54,952 bases of DNA, taken from contig JAFUJQ010000023.1 of assembly GCA_017473705.1 (NCBI GenBank), positions 1 to 54,952 of the forward strand. The letters are read 5' to 3'. Positions within the stretch are counted from its first letter, which is position 1, and every line of letters starts with the position of its first letter. A model generated the notes under the pieces. That model did no database searches, had not been told where the DNA came from, and saw nothing but the letters and a program-made list of their open reading frames with translations. This stretch comes from Bacteroidales bacterium (lineage in GTDB: Bacteria; Bacteroidota; Bacteroidia; Bacteroidales; UBA932). The position numbers were made by a program, and so were the translations under genes. Of this stretch, positions 15,910 to 24,077 are shown one piece after another.

Positions 15910-16359
15910 ATGTTGAAGATTGGTGACAGGATGCCTGATTTCGAAGTTATGGATCAGGATGGCAACAGGGTCTCCTCCAGGGACCTCACAGGTAAAAGGA
16001 CAATCATATATTTCTATCCGAAGGATAATACAAGCGGCTGTACTGCAGAGGCTTGCAATCTTCGTGACAATTATGCCGCCCTGGTGGCTCAGGGCTATAA
16101 TGTCATAGGCGTGAGCAAGGACAGCGTGGCATCGCACAGGAAGTTTGCAGACAAGTATGAACTGCCGTTCACGCTTCTGTCGGACACATCAACTCAGATG
16201 CTCCAGGCTTTCGGAGCATGGGGAGAGAAGAAAATGTACGGAAAGACAGTGCTTGGCACGATAAGAAGGACATTCGTCTTCGACGAGAACGGCATCCTTG
16301 AAAGGATAATCGAGAAAGTGGATACAAAGAATCACGCATCGCAGATACTGCAGCAGTGA
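15910..16359 (+). CDS. bcp: thioredoxin-dependent thiol peroxidase (Bcp/PrxQ)
   Basis: A 149-residue peroxiredoxin with the PrxQ pattern FYPKDNTSGCTAEACNLRD: peroxidatic Cys44 and resolving Cys49 five residues apart, plus GVSKDS and TFVFDENG motifs. It reduces hydrogen and organic peroxides in the cytoplasm using thioredoxin. Length is normal. Its stop codon directly abuts the ATG of the GNAT gene, so the two are translated together. Confidence 0.95.
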   Translation: MLKIGDRMPDFEVMDQDGNRVSSRDLTGKRTIIYFYPKDNTSGCTAEACNLRDNYAALVAQGYNVIGVSKDSVASHRKFADKYELPFTLLSDTSTQMLQAFGAWGEKKMYGKTVLGTIRRTFVFDENGILERIIEKVDTKNHASQILQQ

Positions 16360-16842
16360 ATGATCAGGAAGGCGACATATGATGATGTCCCCGTGCTGAT
16401 GGATATTTTCCGGAAGGCGCGGGGTATCATGCGTTCAAGCGGAAACCTGCATCAGTGGAATGACGGGTATCCGTCGGAGGAAGTTGTCAGGAAGGATATT
16501 GACAACGGCCATTGCGTCGTGCTGTGCGAAGGCGGGGAGGTGCTGGCCACCATGGCGTTCATCCCCGGACCTGACCCGACATATGCGGAAATATATGATG
16601 GCTGCTGGCTGAGCGACGTCCCATATCATGTCATCCACAGGATAGCTGTCGCGGAGCCAGGCCATAATGCCGCCAAGGCATTGCTGGACTGGGGATTCGC
16701 GCGGGCAAAATCCATACGCATAGACACTCACAAGGACAATGTCATCATGCATCACGTGCTGTCAGGATATGGCTTTAAGCACTGCGGGATGATACTTCTT
16801 GCAAACGGAGACCCGCGTGAGGCATACCAGAAAGACCTATAG
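16360..16842 (+). CDS. GNAT-family N-acetyltransferase
   Basis: A 160-residue protein that begins MIRKATYDDVPVLMDIFRKA, the usual GNAT N-terminus. It continues with a central YHVIHRIAVAEPGHNAAKAL strand-helix (acetyl-CoA binding region, with a less canonical version of the QxxGxG/A loop), then SIRIDTHKDNVIMHHVLSGY and GFKHCGMI at the end. It abuts bcp with no gap. Its 3' end overlaps the convergent gene at 16837-17301 by 6 bp. The substrate is unknown. Confidence 0.88.
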   Translation: MIRKATYDDVPVLMDIFRKARGIMRSSGNLHQWNDGYPSEEVVRKDIDNGHCVVLCEGGEVLATMAFIPGPDPTYAEIYDGCWLSDVPYHVIHRIAVAEPGHNAAKALLDWGFARAKSIRIDTHKDNVIMHHVLSGYGFKHCGMILLANGDPREAYQKDL

Positions 16843-17301
16843 ACCATCTTGGTAGACCTGGATCAGCTTCTCGGCGCTAAGCTCTCCCCGGAGGCTGTTT
16901 ACGGAATATATGACGGGATTGTAGATGACCAGTTCGCCTACGATCCCGTCACTTGACCTGTCAATATATATGTCCACGATACCCTTCGGGGCGTCGGCCT
17001 TCCCATAGTACTCATATGATTTCAACGCCGCCAGAAGGTCTTCCTCGAAATGCTTGATGTCAGCTTCGGATGCGTTCTGCATCTTCAGCACCTCCAGCAC
17101 TTCCACTTCCGGTGCGATGCACGCAAGGGGAGTCTTGCGGATAAGGCTTCGCGCAAGCGTCATGCCGGGCCCGGAGGCGATGAAGTCCTTGGAACCTTTG
17201 ACAGTAGAATATTTGCTGATTACATCCTCTACCGGTGTCTGTGCATAGGCCGCGCCGGCAACAATCAGTATACAAATGACAGTAAAAACATATCGTATCA
17301 T
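16837..17301 (-). CDS. small secreted protein (DUF6108-like)
   Basis: A 154-residue protein with signal peptide MIRYVFTVICILIVAGAAYA Q. The mature part reads DVISKYSTVKGSKDFIASGP, LEVLKMQNASEADIKHF, LLAALKSYEYYGKAD and VGELVIYNPVIYSVNSLRGE. From memory this matches a Bacteroidales periplasmic family annotated DUF6108; some features also recall DUF4252. The function is unknown. It ends tail to tail with the GNAT gene, overlapping by 6 bp. Confidence 0.7.
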   Translation of the reverse strand: MIRYVFTVICILIVAGAAYAQTPVEDVISKYSTVKGSKDFIASGPGMTLARSLIRKTPLACIAPEVEVLEVLKMQNASEADIKHFEEDLLAALKSYEYYGKADAPKGIVDIYIDRSSDGIVGELVIYNPVIYSVNSLRGELSAEKLIQVYQDGL

Positions 17302-17342
17302 AGCTTCCCGATCAAAATCAATCGGGCAAGTCTATGCGATAG

Positions 17343-17756
17343 TTATGCCATTTGAAGAATCCTGTCTATTATCGGATATATTTCCTCTTCCGTTTCATAT
17401 GGATGTATGTGGAAGTATGGATCGCCGGTCAGCATCGCAGAGAGCTGGGTCTTGGTGCGGTCATAGAAGATGTGGCATGGAATGCCTCTGCTTTCTGCAT
17501 ATGCCAGTTCATATCCCACTCCGAGCGAAGGGCAGGTGCATTCGCCGATAAGGACATCGCTCTCGCGCAGCCACGCGGTATCCTGGTCGTATATGTCCTT
17601 GTCACGCTTGCTCTGCTCCATGAGGTTGAGGTGCGGACTTCCGACATGCTCGGTGAGGACTACTGCAGTCTTCTGCATGTGCTCTATAATTCTTTTATAT
17701 AGGTCTGCGTCCACCCGGCCACCTCGGATAGACCCTGCGAAATATACTTTCTTCAT
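17343..17756 (-). CDS. 2'-deoxynucleoside 5'-phosphate N-hydrolase (DNPH1/Rcl-like)
   Basis: The product MKKVYFAGSIRGGRVDADLY has the GSIRGG nucleotide-binding motif of the DNPH1/Rcl branch of the nucleoside deoxyribosyltransferase family. It also has VLTEHVGSPHL, a DTAWLRESDVLIGE segment carrying the catalytic-type acidic residues, and PSLGVGYELAYAE. The enzyme cleaves the N-glycosidic bond of deoxynucleotide monophosphates, and in characterised homologues removes modified ones such as 5-hydroxymethyl-dUMP. I start at the ATG 1 nt after the HD gene stop; an alternative ATG five codons upstream overlaps that gene. The pairing with an HD hydrolase fits nucleotide-pool cleaning. Confidence 0.87.
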   Translation of the reverse strand: MKKVYFAGSIRGGRVDADLYKRIIEHMQKTAVVLTEHVGSPHLNLMEQSKRDKDIYDQDTAWLRESDVLIGECTCPSLGVGYELAYAESRGIPCHIFYDRTKTQLSAMLTGDPYFHIHPYETEEEIYPIIDRILQMA

Positions 17757-17757
17757 A

Positions 17758-18426
17758 TTATAATGAGTCATAGATTCGTTCCACTTCCATTTTCAGAGCC
17801 TCCGAGTCTGCAATCAGGTCCTGAAGAGCGTCGAGACGCGCGGCATTGCTGCTCCACGGAATCCACAGCCTCAGATAACCGCCTCGTCCGTATTTCTCCA
17901 CAAGATGCTCTTCCGCACGCTGCAGCTGGCCCTCCCGGCATAAGTCAGGATAATGTTTCAGACCGAACTGGATGGTGCGTCTTATGATGGTTTCCTGGTC
18001 GATGACCCTGTCAGCCTCAGCTATCAGCATGCCGTAGATGCTGCGGGGAGCGCCCTTGCCGGAAGCCCTGTGGTCTTCCGCCGCCTGTGCGATCACTTCG
18101 ATCTGCTCCTCGGTGAACCATTCCCTCAGCCTCTGGTCTGCACGGATGATGATACCCGAGTCCAGATGATGTCTGTCTCTTCCGTTCACAAGTCCCAGGT
18201 CATGGCATGCTGCGGCAGTCAGCAGCATGGCGCGGTCGACGGCCGTGAGCCATAAAGGCTCCACGCCCGCCTGCGCCGCCGCCCAGCTGTCCCTGCTGTC
18301 GAGCAGCTCCATGGCCTGTCTGATCACTGTGAGAGCGTGGTCTTCCTTATGCGCGGCATCAAACGATGCATATCTTGGCACGACCTCTTCATAGATGTAT
18401 TTCTCGAGTGTTGAGTTGATGTCCAT
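17758..18426 (-). CDS. HD-domain phosphohydrolase
   Basis: A 222-residue protein with the metal-binding pattern of HD domains: His in DAAHKEDH near residues 26-30, His75-Asp76 in AAACHDLGLVNG, and a further DRHHLDSG and EDHRASGKGAPRS with His and Asp. The fold and length fit YfbR/YedJ-like nucleotide or metabolite phosphohydrolases rather than a (p)ppGpp synthetase. It is first in a two-gene minus-strand operon with the DNPH1-like gene, whose ATG lies 1 nt after its stop. The substrate is inferred to be a nucleotide. Confidence 0.87.
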   Translation of the reverse strand: MDINSTLEKYIYEEVVPRYASFDAAHKEDHALTVIRQAMELLDSRDSWAAAQAGVEPLWLTAVDRAMLLTAAACHDLGLVNGRDRHHLDSGIIIRADQRLREWFTEEQIEVIAQAAEDHRASGKGAPRSIYGMLIAEADRVIDQETIIRRTIQFGLKHYPDLCREGQLQRAEEHLVEKYGRGGYLRLWIPWSSNAARLDALQDLIADSEALKMEVERIYDSL

Positions 18427-18516
18427 TTCGTAAAATTAAAAAATTTTTACTGAAAAAGTCACAAAATACACCAAATTTGTATAGGGCGTTTTATGACACA
18501 TTAAATTTTAGTGGTT

Positions 18517-19755
18517 ATGAAACGTCTGAATTTATTTTTGGGAGCTGCGGCTCTTATCGCTGTCTCATTGACAGCATCTCCTGCCGTGATGGCACAGGAG
18601 AATGGAAACAGGGACGAAAACGGTAAGATCGTCCGCGGTCCTTATGAGACCAACCGTTTCGGCGACAACTGGTTCATCGGTGTTGCCGGTGGTGTAAATC
18701 TTTTCTGGAACGAAGGCCTGGATGCCGACAATCTCAAGATTGCTCCGAGCATTGACGCCAACTTCGGTAAATGGTTCACTCCGTCAGTCGGAATGAGAGT
18801 GGGTTATCAGGGACTCAACTCCCAGGTGTGGTCAGAGACTGCAACTTTACTCGGTCCTACACTCGACAAGGACAAGAACATGTATCAGGAGAAATTCGGA
18901 TATATGTACGTGCACGGCGATTTCCTATGGAACATTTCAAATGCGCTCAGCGGCTACAAGGAGACACGCTTCTGGAACTTTGTCCCATATCTCCACGCCG
19001 GTTTCTTCCGTTCGTATGGTCTTGACAATGTGGACTTTGCAGACAATGAACTTGCATTGGGAGCAGGTCTGCTCCACAATCTCCGTCTTGTCGACAGACT
19101 TGACCTCATCATCGATATGAGGGCGACAGTCGTCAATGGCAGGGTGCGTGCATCCGACGGTGTGGCAGTGCTTCCTTCAGTGACTATGGGACTCGCTGTC
19201 GATCTCGGCTGGCCGAACTTCGTGAGGACGTCTACAGTCCTCGATGAGTATGCATCTGTAGCTGCAGACCAGATAGTCGCTCTTGAGGCGGCAGCTGCGG
19301 CACTTGAGGTCGCCAACCTCGCCCTTGAACAGGAAAACGCATCGTTGTCGGCAGCAAATGGCAAGCTCACCAAGGAGAACAAGCAGCTGAAGTCTGTGAC
19401 TCCATTCTCGGCAGCGGACTTCTTCGCTGAGATGGAACCTGCGACAGTCTACTTCAACATCGGCCAGACCGTTCTTGATGAAAAGGAGATGGCTCACATG
19501 GAGTACATCGCTCAGAACATCCTCTCCAAGGTAGACCAGGAGACCAAGGTCTACATCACCCTCTCTGGAAAGGCTGACAGCACAACCGGCACTGTCAAGC
19601 GCAATGAATACCTCAGCAAGGCTCGTGGCGAATACATCTGCAACCTCCTCGTGGAGAAGTATGGCATCGACAAGGACCGTCTCGTCCTCCAGTCTGAGGT
19701 CATCACCTCTCCGGCCGATCCTGAGATGAGCAGAGCCGTGACGATCATCTTCTGA
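18517..19755 (+). CDS. OmpA-family outer membrane protein
   Basis: The ATG at 18517 (MKRLNLFLGAAALIAVSLTA) begins a signal peptide; the GTG two codons earlier is unlikely. Residues about 35-240 form an eight-strand-type barrel (WFIGVAGGVNLFWNEG, MRVGYQGLN, FGYMYVHGDFLWN, LHAGFFRSYGLD). A coiled-coil linker follows (AAALEVANLALEQENASLSA ANGKL), then an OmpA-like peptidoglycan-binding domain from about 300 to the end (TVYFNIGQTVLDEKE, ITLSGKADSTTGT, YLSKARGEYICNLLVEKYGI). It anchors the outer membrane to the cell wall. A strong inverted repeat follows the stop. Confidence 0.92.
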   Translation: MKRLNLFLGAAALIAVSLTASPAVMAQENGNRDENGKIVRGPYETNRFGDNWFIGVAGGVNLFWNEGLDADNLKIAPSIDANFGKWFTPSVGMRVGYQGLNSQVWSETATLLGPTLDKDKNMYQEKFGYMYVHGDFLWNISNALSGYKETRFWNFVPYLHAGFFRSYGLDNVDFADNELALGAGLLHNLRLVDRLDLIIDMRATVVNGRVRASDGVAVLPSVTMGLAVDLGWPNFVRTSTVLDEYASVAADQIVALEAAAAALEVANLALEQENASLSAANGKLTKENKQLKSVTPFSAADFFAEMEPATVYFNIGQTVLDEKEMAHMEYIAQNILSKVDQETKVYITLSGKADSTTGTVKRNEYLSKARGEYICNLLVEKYGIDKDRLVLQSEVITSPADPEMSRAVTIIF

Positions 19756-19779
19756 TACGCTTTCTCATAAATATTACGC

Positions 19780-19815
19780 GAACCCCGAAAGTCAGTCCGA
19801 AAACTTTCGGGGTTC
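19780..19815. terminator. inverted repeat / terminator after ompA gene
   Basis: A perfect 13-bp stem GAACCCCGAAAGT / ACTTTCGGGGTTC with a 10-nt loop. There is no T run directly after it on the plus strand, so it may act as an mRNA stabiliser or processing hairpin as much as a terminator. Confidence 0.65.
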
Positions 19816-19825
19816 ATGCCGTAAC

Positions 19826-19858
19826 ATTGGGGCGTCTTCTTTATTTTTATTATATTTG
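19826..19858 (+). promoter_or_regulatory. promoter of the aguA gene
   Basis: ATTG at 19826-19829 and TATATTTG at 19851-19858 with a 21-bp gap fit the Bacteroidetes -33/-7 pattern. The leader would be about 25 nt to the ATG at 19890. Confidence 0.6.
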
Positions 19859-19889
19859 CGTTTTATATAACACTTAACCGATCGAAGAT

Positions 19890-20933
19890 ATGAGCAGACT
19901 GCCCGCAGAATGGGAGCACCAGAGTGGAGTGCAGCTAACATGGCCGCATTGCGACACCGAGTGGTATGAATTGGAAAAGGTTCTTGAATGCTATGTGGAC
20001 ATAGCATCAAACATTCTTAAATATGAGCCTCTTATGATCGTTACACGCGACATCGAGGAGTGCAAGGCCGACATCGCAAGGATAACAGAGCGCAAGGGGA
20101 TTGCTCTTGACGTGGATTCCATCCGTTTCTATGAGTCTCCGCTCAACGATACATGGGCACGTGACCATGGCGGCATAAGCGTCTTCGGCGACGGTGGCCA
20201 GAAATATCTTTACGACTTCGTCTTCAACGGATGGGGCCTCAAGTTTGCTTCCGACCTTGACAACCAGCTTACAAAGAACATATTCAGCCAGGGAGCGTTC
20301 GAGGATGACGTCATGGGCGTGGACATGCGTCCATATGTCCTTGAAGGCGGCAGCATAGACAGCGACGGCTGCGGCACGATGCTCACGACCACAGAGTGCC
20401 TCTGCTCCGTCAACCGCAACGAATACCTCAGTCAGGAGGAGATCGAGGAGGAACTCTGCGGAGCATTCGGCCTTGAGAGGATCTTATGGCTCGATCACGG
20501 AACCATAATCGGCGACGACACCGACAGTCATGTGGACATCCTTGCCCGCTTCTGCTCTCCGGACACGATAGCATACATGCAGTGCACAGATCCCGAGGAT
20601 CCGCACTATGAGCCGCTCGCGGCCATGGAGAAGCAGCTCCGAGGCTTCAAGATGCTTGACGGCAAGCCGTACAACCTCATCCCGCTTCCGCTTCCGGAGC
20701 CTCTTTATCTTGACGACTACAGACTTCCTGCCTCATATGCCAACTTCTTGATAATCAACGGTGCCGTACTTCTCCCGGGAGCAGGCTCTCCGCTTGACGA
20801 AGTCGCTCGCAAGAGACTCCAGGAGGCATTCCCGGACAGGGAAGTGATAGTGATCGACTGCAGGGCCCTGCTTTCCGGACATGGCTCTCTCCACTGTGTG
20901 ACAATGCAGTTCCCGGAAGGATATCTTCGCTGA
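19890..20933 (+). CDS. aguA: agmatine deiminase
   Basis: A 347-residue member of the peptidylarginine-deiminase-like family that hydrolyses agmatine to N-carbamoylputrescine and ammonia. Motifs: MSRLPAEWEHQSGVQLTWPH at the start, NDTWARDHGGI (substrate Asp), LWLDHGTIIGDDTDSHVD (catalytic His/Asp) and GHGSLHCVTMQFP at the end with the catalytic Cys at about residue 336. The next gene encodes the following enzyme of the pathway. Confidence 0.96.
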   Translation: MSRLPAEWEHQSGVQLTWPHCDTEWYELEKVLECYVDIASNILKYEPLMIVTRDIEECKADIARITERKGIALDVDSIRFYESPLNDTWARDHGGISVFGDGGQKYLYDFVFNGWGLKFASDLDNQLTKNIFSQGAFEDDVMGVDMRPYVLEGGSIDSDGCGTMLTTTECLCSVNRNEYLSQEEIEEELCGAFGLERILWLDHGTIIGDDTDSHVDILARFCSPDTIAYMQCTDPEDPHYEPLAAMEKQLRGFKMLDGKPYNLIPLPLPEPLYLDDYRLPASYANFLIINGAVLLPGAGSPLDEVARKRLQEAFPDREVIVIDCRALLSGHGSLHCVTMQFPEGYLR

Positions 20934-20937
20934 TGCC

Positions 20938-20966
20938 TGTCATTTCGAGCGAAGTCGAAAGAACCA
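20938..20966 (+). repeat. dispersed TGTCATTTCGA repeat, copy 2
   Basis: TGTCATTTCGAGCGAAGTCG lies between aguA and aguB, within the presumed operon. It is a shortened copy of the element at 1093-1128. Confidence 0.65.
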
Positions 20967-20987
20967 TGTAATTTATAAGTTTAAGCC

Positions 20988-21875
20988 ATGAATATATTAA
21001 AGGTAGGAATGGTGCAGCAGAGCTGCGGTAACGACATTCCGGCAAACATCGAGAAACTGAAGTCAAACATCAGGAAATGTGCGGAGCAGGGCGCTCAGCT
21101 CGTGGTCCTTCAGGAACTGCACAATTCAGTGTACTTCTGTCAGCACGAAGAAGCTGCCCTCTGCGACCTTGCAGAGCCGATCCCAGGTCCCTCTACAGAG
21201 ACCTATGGCGCTCTCGCGAAGGAGCTCGGCATCGTCCTCGTCCTCTCTCTCTTCGAGCGCAGGACAGCAGGCATATATCATAATACGGCAGTTGTCATCG
21301 AGAAGGACGGAAGCATAGCAGGCAAATACCGCAAGATGCACATTCCGGACGATCCATGCTACTATGAGAAGTTCTACTTCACTCCAGGTGACATGGGATT
21401 CCAGCCTATAGAGACCTCTGTCGGAACTCTCGGAGTGCTCGTGTGCTGGGACCAGTGGTATCCGGAGGCAGCACGCTGCATGGCTCTCAACGGAGCCCAG
21501 ATGCTCATTTATCCTACAGCGATCGGAGGCGTATATACAGACCCTGTAGAGGAGCAGAAGGTGCAGAGTGACGCATGGCAGCTTGTGCAGAGGGGTCATT
21601 CAGTAGCCAACGGCCTTCCAGTGATCACAGTAAACCGCACAGGACAGGAGGATGACCCTACAGGAAACACCAAGGGCATCAAGTTCTGGGGACGTTCATT
21701 CGCAACAGGCCCTCAGGGTGAGCTCCTTGCAGAGTTCGGAAACGACGAGGAAGGCGTAAAGGTGGTCGAGATCGACCTTGACAGGACAGAGTATGTCCGT
21801 CGCGGATGGCCTTTCTTCCGTGACCGCCGCATCGATGCTTATGGCGATACTATCCTTAAACGTTATGGAAAATAA
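20988..21875 (+). CDS. aguB: N-carbamoylputrescine amidase
   Basis: A 295-residue nitrilase-superfamily protein with the Glu-Lys-Cys triad visible in VVLQELHNSVYF (Glu), KYRKMHIPDDP (Lys) and LGVLVCWDQWYPEAAR (Cys). The YYEKFYFTPGD and FWGRSFATGPQGELLAE segments are typical of plant-type AguB. It converts N-carbamoylputrescine to putrescine, CO2 and ammonia, completing the route begun by AguA. purT follows after 9 bp. Confidence 0.95.
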   Translation: MNILKVGMVQQSCGNDIPANIEKLKSNIRKCAEQGAQLVVLQELHNSVYFCQHEEAALCDLAEPIPGPSTETYGALAKELGIVLVLSLFERRTAGIYHNTAVVIEKDGSIAGKYRKMHIPDDPCYYEKFYFTPGDMGFQPIETSVGTLGVLVCWDQWYPEAARCMALNGAQMLIYPTAIGGVYTDPVEEQKVQSDAWQLVQRGHSVANGLPVITVNRTGQEDDPTGNTKGIKFWGRSFATGPQGELLAEFGNDEEGVKVVEIDLDRTEYVRRGWPFFRDRRIDAYGDTILKRYGK

Positions 21876-21884
21876 TTCAATCTT

Positions 21885-23069
21885 ATGGCACAGATAGGTA
21901 CTACATTCACAAAGTCGGGCAAGAAGGCCGTCCTCTGCGGATCAGGCGAGCTCGGAAAGGAAGTCGCTCTGGAGCTTCAGCGCTACGGAGTGGAGGTCGT
22001 TGCTCTTGACAAGTATGCAAACGCTCCTGCAATGCACGTCGCTCACAGCAATCATGTTCTCTCTATGCTCGACGGAGATGCTCTCGAGGCTGTGATCAGA
22101 GAAGAGAAGCCGGATTACATCATCCCTGAAATCGAAGCCATCGCGACAGACAGACTCGTTAAGCTTGAGGAGGAAGGCTTCAATGTCATTCCGACAGCCA
22201 AGGCTACACGCCTGACCATGAACCGCGAAGGCATCCGAAGGCTCGCAGCCGAGACACTCGGTCTGCCGACCTCCCTATATCGCTTTGCAGAAACCCGCGA
22301 GGAGTTTGACAATGCGGTCAAGGAAGTGGGCATCCCATGTGTCGTAAAGCCTGTGATGAGTTCTTCAGGACACGGTCAGAGCACCATCAGGGAAGCGTCC
22401 CAGATCGATGATGCATGGCGCATTTCGCAGGAAGGCGGCCGTGCCGGCAGCGGAAAGGTGATCGTCGAGGGCTTTGTGACTTTCGACTATGAGATCACTC
22501 TTCTCACAGTCCGTCACTGCGCAGGAACCACATTCCTCAAGCCGGTAGGACATCATCAGGTGGATGGAGACTATCGCGAGTCATGGCAGCCGCAGGCGAT
22601 GTCGCAGGAGGCGATAGAGAAGGCCGAGGCGATAGCGAAGGCCATCACGGACGCTCTCGGCGGATATGGCATCTTCGGAGTCGAGCTCTTCGTCAAGGGT
22701 GACGAGGTCATCTTCAGCGAAGTGTCTCCAAGACCGCATGACACAGGCATGGTGACAATGATCTCCCAGGACCTTTCGGAGTTTGCGCTTCACGCACGCG
22801 CGATCCTCGGCCTGCCGATTCCTGACGTCAGGTTCTATGGCCCGTCAGCTTCTAAGGCTATCGTGGTTGAGGGCAACACCAAGGAATATGAGTTCTGCGA
22901 CCTGGAGAAAGTTCTCGAGGAACCGGGCGTTCAGGTCCGCTTCTTCGGCAAGCCGGAGATAGCCGGCCACAGAAGAGTGGGAGTCATACTCGCGACCGAC
23001 GAGTCGGTAGTGGCAGCCCTCGCCAAGGCAGAAAGGGCATATGACAAGCTTAAAGTCATAGTCAAATAA
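21885..23069 (+). CDS. purT: formate-dependent phosphoribosylglycinamide formyltransferase
   Basis: A 394-residue ATP-grasp enzyme. N-terminal PurK/PurT-type region: [20 protein letters not shown] and [13 protein letters not shown]-grasp body: [50 protein letters not shown] and [11 protein letters not shown]. It makes formyl-GAR from GAR, formate and ATP in purine synthesis and does not need formyl-folate. It is co-directional with aguAB and followed by a bidirectional terminator. Confidence 0.96.
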   Translation: MAQIGTTFTKSGKKAVLCGSGELGKEVALELQRYGVEVVALDKYANAPAMHVAHSNHVLSMLDGDALEAVIREEKPDYIIPEIEAIATDRLVKLEEEGFNVIPTAKATRLTMNREGIRRLAAETLGLPTSLYRFAETREEFDNAVKEVGIPCVVKPVMSSSGHGQSTIREASQIDDAWRISQEGGRAGSGKVIVEGFVTFDYEITLLTVRHCAGTTFLKPVGHHQVDGDYRESWQPQAMSQEAIEKAEAIAKAITDALGGYGIFGVELFVKGDEVIFSEVSPRPHDTGMVTMISQDLSEFALHARAILGLPIPDVRFYGPSASKAIVVEGNTKEYEFCDLEKVLEEPGVQVRFFGKPEIAGHRRVGVILATDESVVAALAKAERAYDKLKVIVK

Positions 23070-23070
23070 A

Positions 23071-23107
23071 AAGAATTCCCGGGATCATCTCTCGGGAATT
23101 CTTTTTA
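23071..23107. terminator. bidirectional terminator between purT and the HAD gene
   Basis: AAGAATTCCCG / CGGGAATTCTT is an 11-bp stem flanked by A and T runs on both sides. It serves the convergent purT and HAD genes. Confidence 0.9.
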
Positions 23108-23944
23108 TCTGGACTTTGCCAGCTTCGCCAGCTCGAAGTCGATCTTGATCTTGTCGATGATGGTGCAGACCAGATGGTAGGTCCTGCTGTCCTTGGTGTA
23201 GTCGGCCGGAGTGATGAAATTCACTCTCTGCTGCCTGAGAAGCTTCTTCGCCACATTGACCTTCTTCTTGATCTCCGGATTATAGACACCTATCGAGTGT
23301 CCTCCGAACATCTTGACTATCTTCATGCACGGCACGTCAGTCTCTCCGTCTCCGAAATAGATCATATGCGGGAAAGGGATTCTCTTGATGTCCTCAGCCT
23401 GGCTTTCATTGACCTTCTTGTTGTCCCTGATGCTGAGGATGCCCTTGTTGATCTTGAAGAGGAACTGAGTCTTTGCTGTGTAGTCCACTGCGACTCCCGG
23501 CCATTCCGCTTCTCCTTCCTTGTTATATATGAATGAGCATGCGAAGATGCGCTTGAACTCCTTGGCGATGTCTGTGCCTTCGATCATCTCGGCAAGTCCT
23601 GACGAGTTGATGTAATGCTCGATCTTCACGCCATGCTTCTTGCCGTATGCATTGATGAGCCCGAACCATTCCCTCACTCCGTCAAACAGCTCCACCGATG
23701 CTCCGAATCTCTTGAAGTCCTCCCTGCGGAGCTTGATGCCTGCCTTGCGCGCCTCCTCGAACATGAGCTTCATGTAGCTGAGGATATTGCTCGCGTCCTG
23801 GCCCACTGCGATGTCGTCGCTCTCCTGCCAGAACTCCTGCGGCTTCTTTCCTATGGCCTGGATGAAACCGAACTCCTGCATGTTGCCCGGCGACAGAGTG
23901 CCGTCGAAGTCGTAGATAAGTGCTACAATTGGTCTGCTTCTCAT
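23105..23944 (-). CDS. HAD-superfamily hydrolase
   Basis: A 279-residue HAD phosphatase with the nucleophile motif IYDFDGTLSPGNMQEFGF near the N-terminus, a cap region in the middle, and the metal-binding motif MIYFGDGETDVPCMKIV near residue 205. The C-terminal Lys-rich region includes KKKVNVAKKLLRQQ. It dephosphorylates an unknown small phosphorylated substrate. Confidence 0.9.
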   Translation of the reverse strand: MRSRPIVALIYDFDGTLSPGNMQEFGFIQAIGKKPQEFWQESDDIAVGQDASNILSYMKLMFEEARKAGIKLRREDFKRFGASVELFDGVREWFGLINAYGKKHGVKIEHYINSSGLAEMIEGTDIAKEFKRIFACSFIYNKEGEAEWPGVAVDYTAKTQFLFKINKGILSIRDNKKVNESQAEDIKRIPFPHMIYFGDGETDVPCMKIVKMFGGHSIGVYNPEIKKKVNVAKKLLRQQRVNFITPADYTKDSRTYHLVCTIIDKIKIDFELAKLAKSR

Positions 23945-24035
23945 TTTATCCCTTTTTTATGGTGCAAAATCACCACATTAACATGTGTTTCGCCACAAAT
24001 ATAATGAATTATACGCGCGTGCAAGCATATTTTTC

Positions 24036-24043
24036 TACTTTTG
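24036..24043 (+). promoter_or_regulatory. promoter -7 element for the acyl-CoA ligase gene
   Basis: TACTTTTG fits the Bacteroidetes TAnnTTTG -7 consensus, about 35 bp before the ATG. No clear -33 TTTG was found at the right distance. Confidence 0.5.
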
Positions 24044-24077
24044 CGCCCTGTAATACTAAAATCTATACTGAAACAAG

